Assembly: GCA_963920525.1 (NCBI GenBank)
Contig: OY986437.1
Span: 110,290,715-110,354,714, forward strand
Length of the DNA stretch: 64,000 nucleotides
From: Dichetophora obliterata
Taxonomy: Eukaryota > Arthropoda > Insecta > Diptera > Sciomyzidae
Direction of reading: 5' to 3'
Shown: positions 56,470 through 64,000 of the stretch, in pieces
Numbering within the stretch: the stretch's first letter is position 1
Layout: every line of letters starts with the position of its first letter
Notes under the pieces: model-generated
Seen by the model: only the letters and a program-made list of their open reading frames with translations
What the model was told of the DNA's origin: nothing
Databases searched by the model: none
Program-made: the position numbers and the translations under genes

Positions 56470-56740
56470 TAAGGAGAAAGCAAAATTATATTAAATTCAA
56501 GCAAATATTTCCTAAGTTATTATAAACTGATAGCAAATTTATACTAATTTCAAGCAAATATTTGCTTAGTTATTACAAACTTAAATAGCAAATTTTTACT
56601 AAACTCAAGCAAATATTTCCAAGGTTAATATTAGCTCAAATAGCATATTTTTACTAAACTCAAGCAAATATTTGATTAGTTATAATAAGCTCAAATAGCA
56701 AATTTTACCTAAATTAAGGCAAATTTTTTTCAAACACTCA
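56470..56740. repeat. Tandem array, about 57-bp unit, four to five diverged units
   Basis: Units begin TAGCAAATTTTTACTAAA and contain CAAGCAAATATTT and a TTAGTTAT-A-A-CT phrase. Unit starts fall near 56530, 56587, 56640 and 56695, with a degraded one before. Confidence 0.75.
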
Positions 56741-56796
56741 AGCAAACGTTTATTCTTAATGAAGAAAATTAGGCGACGATAAGTTAACAACTACGA

Positions 56797-56840
56797 TGGT
56801 CAAATGCACTTACACTCACGCGGCTAAGGTTCAAGTCTAC
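56797..56840 (+). repeat. tRNA-like A and B boxes at element centre
   Basis: TGGTCAAATGC at 56797-56807 matches the A-box except the last base and GGTTCAAGTCT at 56828-56838 is a close B-box. The 20-bp gap is shorter than in a tRNA. ACTCACGCGGCTAAGG lies between. Confidence 0.5.
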
Positions 56841-57212
56841 GGATAATGATAATTTTTAAGTTTACTTTAATGTTTATAATTATTTCACTTCAAAACTATG
56901 CTAGATTTCAGCAAAAACTAATCAAAATTTGCTATTCCAATTTATATTAACTAAGCAAATATTTGCTTTAATTAAGTAGAAATTTGCTTTTGCAGTTTAT
57001 AGTAACTTAGCAAAATTTTGCTTGAATTAAATCAAAATCTTGCAAGTTATGGTGCACTGAATTTAATCAAAATTTTGCTAATTTATTATAAACTGGAATA
57101 GCAAATATTGATTAGTGTTTGCTGAAATCTAGCATAATTTTAAAGATGCTGATATTCAAGCCTAAGTTTTACTTAGCCACAATACAAATTTAGCAAACAG
57201 TTTTCTCTGTGC

Positions 57213-58591
57213 ACCCAAGCTGAGCTTCGGATCATAGTGGTCATCGGCTCAAGCATATGGAATATCGTTAAAACTTATTTGTTCTAACTGAAGAACAAAG
57301 ACACGATATCTTGTAGCCATATCTGATCGGTTTGCCACGAATTTACATTATACAAAAGTTGTGCCCAAAATATGATACCATCTGCTTATCGATTGAAAGC
57401 TCCTCTATCTAAATACATAATACTTTCGTTTTATAATTTCATGTAAAGGACGCAGCTGAAAATGAAAGAAAATATATATATGCATATTTGTATATATTTT
57501 TAATGGTAATTTTTGATGCATCTAATGTATTTCTTTTGCTGTATAATAGTACAAGTATAATAGTTTTAACATAACTAATGTGAACATATTATATGTTATT
57601 AAATTCAAAATTCAAATCTATATAATTTGCCAAAATATTTTAAATATTTTTCCGATTTTACCTAAACAAATATCAAACAAACAACTGTATCTGGCAAAAC
57701 CAGTAAAATTATCAATATGAATATTAATGAATATGGATTAAATAAAAATATGAATATGTTATACATAGTGGTTTTTTTTCTTTTATATGCATGTATGTAT
57801 TTATTTAAAGTAATTTGCATTTACTACAATCGTTTGGAGAACAATATTTCTTTTTTTTAAATGATTACATTTTAGCAAGTCATTTCAAAAATTAAAAAAT
57901 TATCAGATTTTGTTAATATCAATTAAATTTATTAATTGTATTTATTGCCAAAAATGCTCTTGAAGGATGAATGTATTTCAACAACATTGTGCAACAAATA
58001 CAAGTTTGACAAGAAATGTCTTGGATTGACTTTCGAATTTTTAAAATTACTCATTTTCGTAGTTCAGTGTTTGAAATGAGTCTCAACTGAGTCTAGTTTT
58101 TTAATTCCAATTATATAATATTTTTCCAAAGAAAACGTCACCAAAGCTAATCAAATTCCATTATACTTTTTTCCACTAATTGTCAAACTGTTTAAATACT
58201 AGTTGGTCAAACTTCAGGGGTATGAGTTTTGTACTGAAGTGTGTAGAATGTATTGTGAATTATGCAAATTAGTTGATTTTAATATGAATTTGCTTTTTGT
58301 TGTAAAAAAGTTCAAAAGGAGTAGGTATGTATTTTAAAGCTTTGATAACATTTTCTTACAACTTAACTAAGTCTCACCACGTGCGTTATAATTCCTGAAA
58401 ACGGATATAAGCTCTCTCTAATTTTTTCCAATCTAATGATATTGAGCCTTTTTTGTTTGCTTCTATTTTATTTTTTTCTTCACCAAATTAATCAATAACA
58501 ACAAACATCAAGAAATAAAAATAGCAAAAATATATATTTGTATATATTAATTCATTCTTATTTATTTTTCATTATTATTTTTTATATGAAA
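57213..58591. other. No gene seen
   Basis: AT-rich with TATATG-type stretches near 57470-57560 and 57700-57800. No terminal repeats or frames supported. Confidence 0.5.
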
Positions 58592-60323
58592 CTAGCTGAA
58601 CCCGGTGTGCTTCGCTACCCCCCTCGTATAAAATTAAAATTATTTATATATTTACAAAAATTTACTTATTTAATTTAATTATTGCAATGCTTCGCCTCTT
58701 TTTTTGTTGTAAACCAATTAGAATTCAGCACTGAATCGCATGTAATTTGCTTCATGCTCCCCCTTTTTATTTTTAGACCAATCAAAAAGCAGCAATTACA
58801 CAATCAGCTGTTTCGCAGTCAGTTTTGGGAGAATGAGAATGGGGTTACCCCACTCTCTATTTTAATTAACACGTATTATAAAATCAGCTGTTTTGAAGAC
58901 AGTGGTGGAAGAAAGCGAATGGGGCTACCCCACTATTTTAATTAATATGTATTTTAAATTTGTGGTAAAGCCGTTAATAAACGTAGTAAAAAAGTAGGTG
59001 CAGAAGTGTGCATGGTCGAAAAATATTATCATGTTATAAGTATTCCTGAGTCAAAGCTGAACGCTGTGAAAATTTAAGATCGGTTATCAGGTCCAGCCTC
59101 CAATATATCGCAAACAAAGGGGCGTGCTCCACCCACTTTTCTTTTGGTACGTATTTCTATTCATGCCAATACCATATATAAAAATACTGCCGCCGTTGGT
59201 CAAAAAATGCCCAAGATACGACGATTTTAAATTTTGGGTTATATGGGCGAGGCCACGCCCCTTTGTCCACTCACAACTTTATATAGTCAAGAATTTATTA
59301 TTTCGTAAGAATATCCTATTGCGAAAATTAAATGACGATCGGTCCAGTAGTTAAGACTATATTGCGATTTTTAATTTTCCTAAAAATAGGCGTGGTCCCA
59401 CCCATTTTTCTCCTGGTACGTGTTCCTAATAATGCCAATACCATATGTACCAAATAGCATCAACGTAGGTCAAAAAATGCCCAAAATATGGCGATTTAAA
59501 TTTTTGGGTTATATGGGCAGTGCCACGCCTCTTTGTCCAATAAAAACTTCATATAGCCAGTTATTCTTTCCAGAGTCATAGTAAAATGCTGTGTAAGTTT
59601 CAGGAAGATCGGTTCAAGGGTTTGGCCTCCTATAAAGCACAAACAAACAAACAGACAGACAGACATTCATTTTTATATATATAGATTGAAAGCAGATTAA
59701 TTATAATTAAAGTAAAATGGGGCGAAAATGGGGGATTTGGTAATAAAAAAATCTATGGCTACCTTACCTGTAGATAAAAAGTATATAAAACTTTAGGTAA
59801 ATGCAAATTGCAAAAAAGTATTTTGTATAGCAAACATTGTTAGTGGTATAAGTAAGTATCTGAATTAAAAAAGGGGGCGGTGAAGTGGGCGTGGGTTATA
59901 GTAATATGGTGACGTTAACAGTATTAAGAGCAATATACTACCAAATAAAAAATAATCCGTTGGAAGGAACAAATTTGTACAGAGAACAAAAAGTTTAAAA
60001 CGTGAAAGGCGTGAAAAGTGGCGTGAAAGGGGGCGTGGCGTAAGAAATGTTTATTTCTACCTCGCCTGGAGTATAATGTGTATACAATTTGAAGTAAATC
60101 TGTTAAAAACTATATGGGAGCAATTACATAATTTTAAAAAAGTGGGCGTAAAAGTGGGCGTGGTCGAAAAAAGTACCCTATTAATTATGCCAGAGTCCCA
60201 GTTAAATGCTGTGAAAATTTCAGGAAGATCGGTCCGGAGGTTTGGTCTCCTATATGGTACAAACAAACAAACGTGTTCCTATAAACAAATAAACAAACAC
60301 ACATTCCATTTTATATATACAGA
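58592..60323 (-). mobile_element. Helitron/Helentron-like element D, 1,732 bp, inverted copy of C
   Basis: On the minus strand it starts TCTGTATATATAAAATGG after A and ends GGGTTCAGCTAG before T. It matches element C along its whole length, including the second internal 5'-type end (TCTATATATATAAAAATG, reading from 59685). Compared with C it retains a slightly longer 3' tail (GGTAGCGAAGCACACCGGG). Frames inside (58682-58945, 60076-60348) are shared composition effects. Confidence 0.85.
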
Positions 60324-60430
60324 TTATTTTTTTTACAAAACAAGATAAAATACAAATAATATTAACTAAAAATAAAAGACTAAGTATCATAATCAAAGAA
60401 AAATTACTGCATCTTTTAATCTATTAAAAT

Positions 60431-60466
60431 GTTGATTTTATATGATTTAAATACAAATTCTAAATT
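60431..60466. repeat. Outer-end fragment of the foldback family
   Basis: GTTGATTTTATATGATTTAA followed by ATACAAATTCTAAAT matches the outermost part of the arm at 3470-3504 with three substitutions. No other part of the foldback is present. Confidence 0.5.
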
Positions 60467-60544
60467 CCTTGAACATGTTCTTTAGCAAATTATGGTTACG
60501 CCCCTGCCATTAACACTTTTTTATAAAAGTAATGAAACAAAAAA

Positions 60545-62230
60545 CTATTCAATAAATTGTAGAACAAGCAATATACATTTGTTATTTTGTGTGGTATGTA
60601 TCGAAACATTTTGGGTGAAGTGAGATATTAAATTTTTTACAGGAAGAAACTGTTTGGCTTTGACACTGGCGACAGCGTAAACGTTTTGGATCTTCCATTC
60701 ATTTACTAACTCAGCATCAAGTGCATTCCTCGAAAGTAGCCAGTACCACTTTTTACTTCGAATTCCAATGCGATAGTTGCTTGTAGCGTTGTCAAATAAA
60801 TCAACTCCGCCCATCGTCTTATTATATTCATGAATAGCGTTCGGCATTGAAATGTTTACATGTTTTCCCTTCTTTCGGTAAAATCACTTTGCTTTTTTAC
60901 TGATTTATCCAGTAAATGATAAGACATAACTGTAATAATGGTATTGTCACTCCAACGTATAGCTGCAATTTCATTATTCTTATCGAACCAAAAATAAATA
61001 GAACCACGATCCTTTTTCTTCATTAATTTTGAGTCAGTCAAATCAGCTGTAGTAGTTCTATTATCGCAAACAGTTCCTAAAAACCTGTTGCGAAATAACC
61101 CATGCTAGAAAGACGGCACATAAGTTTATGTGATGTGAAGAGTTATCAAAAGTAACTGTATGTTGGCTTGGTGTATCAACATTCGACAACAATCTGAGCA
61201 CAACATTTTCTCCCAAACCAAATTCAGGGGAGTCTTCACTGGTTGCACCTCCGTAGGGAATGAAGTGAAATAGGTAGCCATCATTCGAGCTCAAATTTCA
61301 ATACTTGTACCCAAAACGAATCGGTTTACCTCTTATGAATTGTTTGGCAGAATGACGCCCATAGTAAGGTATCATTTGCTCATCTATCGAAAGATGATGA
61401 GAAAAAATGTTGAAATCCATGAATTTATTATTCAACATATTATTTAGAGGCGTTATTATAGCAAACTCATCACTGGAATCGATTTCGCTGTTGTTACAAA
61501 AGTGAAAATATGATTTTATGGTCCGAAAACGATCTCGACTTTTTTCGAGTTTTTATGGCATCACAGCGGAATACTGGTTGATCAAACCAATATAAGGATG
61601 TTTGTGGTACTACATGTATGCCATAAATATACAGTATTCCAATAAATTTACGCATTTCATTCAAATCAGTTTTAAAAGATGGGTTATTTTTATTCATATT
61701 TGCGTATGCATTGGTACTTATAACAATGAAATTAAAAACATCGTCGTCTAAAAACAACTCCAGTATTTGCAGAGGATTAAGATGACCTGTTACAAAATAT
61801 ATTTATTGAACTGTTACCAAGTACAGAGCTAAATCAAAATATCATAGGCACCAATTTTGTCAAAAATTTATCTTATCTTTTCATTTTACACATCTTTTGG
61901 AGTCTTTGAAAATTGATTGTAATGACTTTTAGACCACTTTGGTGGCTGATAAGAATAAAAAGTTTGCTCCGCCTGTGTCACATCAACTCCAAATTCTGCA
62001 GTTTTTTCGCATGGCTTTCGAGAATTCAAGTCATCAAATCTTCATTCCAGTTCAATTTCGCCAGCTAGTTCTTTTCGAATTATGTTGTCGTCGTGCAAAC
62101 TCTGCACGTTATCATCGATTTCTTCACAATCACTCACAGCATCAACTTTTTCTGGTGGAAAAACGATAAAACTTGTACAATCAGCTGCATTAACATTCAA
62201 ACATGAATTCTTCGATTTCTTGAACTCATA
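60545..62230 (-). pseudogene. piggyBac-like transposase, decayed
   Basis: Four minus-strand blocks in order cover most of a PGBD-type transposase. 62200-61900: acidic N-terminal region (DAVSDCEEIDDNVQSLHDDN). 61757-61494: FLDDDVFNFIVISTNAYANM, MRKFIGILYIYGI and YWFDQPVFR. 61294-61061: GLGENVVLRLLSNV and a TFDNSS motif where FDNFF is usual. 61041-60856: RGSIYFWFDKNNEIAAIRWSDN (a catalytic Asp region). 60847-60545: HEYNKTMGGVDLFDNATSNY and IGIRSKKWYW. A likely intron of about 100 bp separates the first two blocks (acceptor TTTTGTAACAG ending near 61790). Frameshifts between blocks make it non-functional. Confidence 0.85.
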
Positions 62231-62716
62231 AGAACTTTCACACTAAAGTCGCACACTAGAGAAATTTCAATCTTGTTCTGAGAGAAAGACAAGTGAGTTT
62301 AAAGTGCTACCCTGAAGAGCGGACGTTGCGAAAACGCAACATGCAATTTTCATACAACCTGTCGTACAATTTAGTGACGCAAATGGCATAGAATGCTTTT
62401 TTATGACAAATTTGAATCGTTGTCTGATTGGGAGAACAATTACTTTGGAAGATTATTATTTTTTATTACATTTGTTACATTTTCTATTAAAAGAATTTAA
62501 ACACTAACTTGAATTTTTGAAAATTTACGATTTCCAAGTTTCAAAAAAACTACAAAAAATATTTTTTTGGACAAATCAAAAAATAGGTCGTTTAGATAAT
62601 TTAGTTAGCTTTCAGAATCAATATAAACCTAGTAAAAACTTTTCATCAGGTAAGATTTAGGTGTCAAATTATTATACACCTTTTTGCGTTGGGTTTTCGC
62701 AACATCTGTAAAAAAT

Positions 62717-62723
62717 GGGTTAA
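62717..62723 (-). mobile_element. piggyBac terminus at TTAA
   Basis: GGGTTAA (62717-62723) matches the piggyBac end rule, CCC next to a TTAA target, on the 5' side of the transposase. Subterminal GTTGCGAAAACGCAAC (62325-62340) and the related TTGGGTTTTCGCAAC (62688-62702) may be transposase sites. The opposite end near 60500 could not be found. Confidence 0.5.
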
Positions 62724-63079
62724 GACAGTCAACAATGCGTATACGTTTTGTCCGAATTTATTCAAAATTAAGTCTGTGAAGTTCGTGCTTAAATAAGTTG
62801 GCAAGACAATTAACAAGAGAATTAAGAAAAGTTTCAACTTTAAATAAATTTTGTCGCCTTTGTTTTTATTTTTTAATATATTTACTCAACTAGTATGCTC
62901 AAGCTTAAATATTATACGCTACCAATTAATTCTTTGAAATTGTGCTCTTTTCTGTAATTACTGTTCCTGTTTCCGCATAATTTGAAAACGCTGAAACTGT
63001 TATTACTGAATTTAGAGCTCTTGCTCGTTTCGAAATTTTTAAAAATTTTAAAATGGCAGTTTTAACTAAAGTTTGTTGT
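62724..63079. other. No gene seen
   Basis: Unstructured AT-rich DNA outside the piggyBac end. Confidence 0.5.
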
Positions 63080-63310
63080 CGGCCTTTGTAGGCTAGTGGA
63101 GAATGCGCTCGACTATTAATCCCGTGTCCGTGCATGGTTCTTTTCGCTTTCTTTGTTCTTTACTACATTTAAGAATTATTGAAACAAAAAATCTACAACT
63201 AACTTGTGGAATTAAAGGATAGAAACAATTTAGGGCTCGAAATGCTTGCCGAGGCTAAGGCATAGCTAAGCATAGACTGTGGCCTAGTCAAATGTAGCAT
63301 TTGAATGTTT
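63080..63310 (+). mobile_element. tRNA-derived SINE, copy 2
   Basis: Starts CGGCCTTTGTAGGCTAGTGG, then GAGAATGCGCTCGACTATTA, and shares TCTTTTCGCTTTCTTTG, TACTACATTTAAGAATTA and GCTTGCCGAGGCTAAGGCAT with the copy at 24282. The B-box region is more decayed here. Confidence 0.7.
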
Positions 63311-63317
63311 ACTCTTA

Positions 63318-63429
63318 GTTCCGCGTTCATAGTGAACGCTTTTTATTGAGCTGAACTGAACTGAAGCTCAAAAACGACTTGCGTTTTCTATTGCCCCAAT
63401 GCGTTTTTCGGCTTGGCCGTGAACGCGGC
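63318..63429. mobile_element. PIF/Harbinger-like MITE, 112 bp, TTA duplication
   Basis: Left end GTTCCGCGTTCATAGTGAAC and right end, minus strand, GCCGCGTTCACGG; TTA flanks both sides (63315-63317 and 63430-63432). It has the same outer sequence as the 787-bp element at 55477, with the interior lost. GAGCTGAACTGAACTGAAGCTC forms a small palindrome inside. Confidence 0.75.
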
Positions 63430-63432
63430 TTA

Positions 63433-64000
63433 GTGTTTAATCTTTAAAGAACCAATTGTTTTTTATTTCGTTATTATTTACTTGCACCTTCATTAAAATT
63501 TCTTATTAAAATCCCAATAAATACCAAACGAAGAACGATTCACGAACAAGCTCGTTAAAGAGTCATAGATTTTTCTGGTTGAATTTTCCTAAGAAAAACT
63601 TGAACACAAGAACAAACACCAAATAAAATGATATATGAAAGAAAAGTTTAATAAAATTCTTCATACAAAATTATATAAAACTAGAGGGCCCGACAGATTT
63701 TGTCCTGCCCCAATTCATTACATGTGTTTGTAATGCTTTTGTGAACTTGTGAGAAGTATGGAAGGGTCTAAACAAATAGCCATTCGCAGTACTGGATTTA
63801 GGCCTAGGCCTAAATTTTTGAGGTCTGAAAAATTTTGGAGGAAAACAAAAAGTTAGAAACGGAATCCATTTGGTTGCTAATTTATAAACAAATTCATATA
63901 AATCAATAAATAAGTTTGACAAGAGCCGTGCATTTTTGGAAAACTCGTGCAATCGATTACTTTTTGGGTTACAGAAAGTATTACTTAAACATGGGCATGT
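63433..64000. other. No gene; 20-bp perfect palindrome at 63796
   Basis: ATTTAGGCCTAGGCCTAAAT at 63796-63815 is its own reverse complement. A minus-strand frame (63952-63671) shows no recognisable family. Confidence 0.5.

Larger units (their letters stand above)
56344..57212. mobile_element. TIR element with AGCAAAT arrays and tRNA-like core
   Basis: Left end CACACGGAGATAAT...TTTTGCTT and right end, minus strand, GCACAGAGAAAACTGTTTGCT are inverted but imperfect. The left half is a tandem array (56470-56740), the right half contains the same words in inverse orientation, and a tRNA-like segment lies between them (56797-56840). No target duplication was established; no coding capacity. Confidence 0.5.

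Noticed and set aside
63671..63952. 93-residue minus-strand frame near the window end
   Set aside because: No recognisable motif; overlaps a palindrome and AT-rich DNA.
1..64000. CRISPR array or bacterial operon signals
   Set aside because: No regular repeat-spacer structure; all features are those of an insect nuclear genome.

Overview
The window reads as AT-rich intergenic or intronic DNA from a higher fly (Brachycera). The evidence is a dense mixture of mariner (DD41D 'rosa' type, best known from tephritid flies), Tc1, piggyBac, hAT-like, PIF/Harbinger-like, Helitron/Helentron, Jockey/CR1-like LINE and tRNA-Lys-primed LTR sequence. No intact host protein-coding gene, rRNA or bona fide tRNA was found. 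Every sizeable protein match is a broken transposable-element gene. Tephritidae is a guess; Diptera is fairly safe.

Layout. 1-6.0 kb: a Helitron-like 3' part, a TIR element split by a dead DD41D mariner, a foldback element, and a LINE RNase H relic possibly inside a Helitron-like element. 6.6-19.1 kb: a three-level nest. A minus-strand LINE is broken by a hAT-like element (which itself holds a PIF-like MITE), by a 540-bp TA-flanked element, and by a plus-strand LINE. That plus-strand LINE is in turn broken by a tRNA-Lys-primed LTR element and a 323-bp MITE. Exact target-site duplications and restored reading frames fix several of the insertion points. 19.2-25.8 kb: mariner 3' end, dispersed repeats, a second foldback, a second copy of the hAT family, a tRNA-derived SINE and a complete 894-bp Helitron-like element. 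25.8-35.3 kb: two TIR elements, one of them defined by a paralogous empty site, then low-copy-looking DNA. 35.7-37.2 kb: remains of an autonomous Helentron (helicase followed by an EEP endonuclease). 38-44 kb: hAT-family copies and other TIR elements. 45-50.6 kb: another truncated LINE, MITEs, a mariner 5' end and a nearly complete Tc1 element. 50.6-60.3 kb: two 1.7-kb Helitron-like elements in inverted orientation around a nest that contains a perfect 105-bp hairpin. 60.5-62.7 kb: a decayed piggyBac. 63-64 kb: a second SINE copy and a small PIF-like MITE.

How it fits together. The probable autonomous partner of the Helitron-like elements is represented by the Helentron relic; the other non-autonomous elements have no visible partner here. 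The most unusual recurring theme is that several unrelated-looking inverted-repeat elements carry an internal tRNA-like segment with recognisable A-box and B-box promoter motifs. Other striking items are the perfect 105-bp inverted repeat inside an 8-bp-TSD element, a 1,260-bp TIR element with five copies of a 12-bp motif, and a 24-bp minisatellite inside the LTR element.
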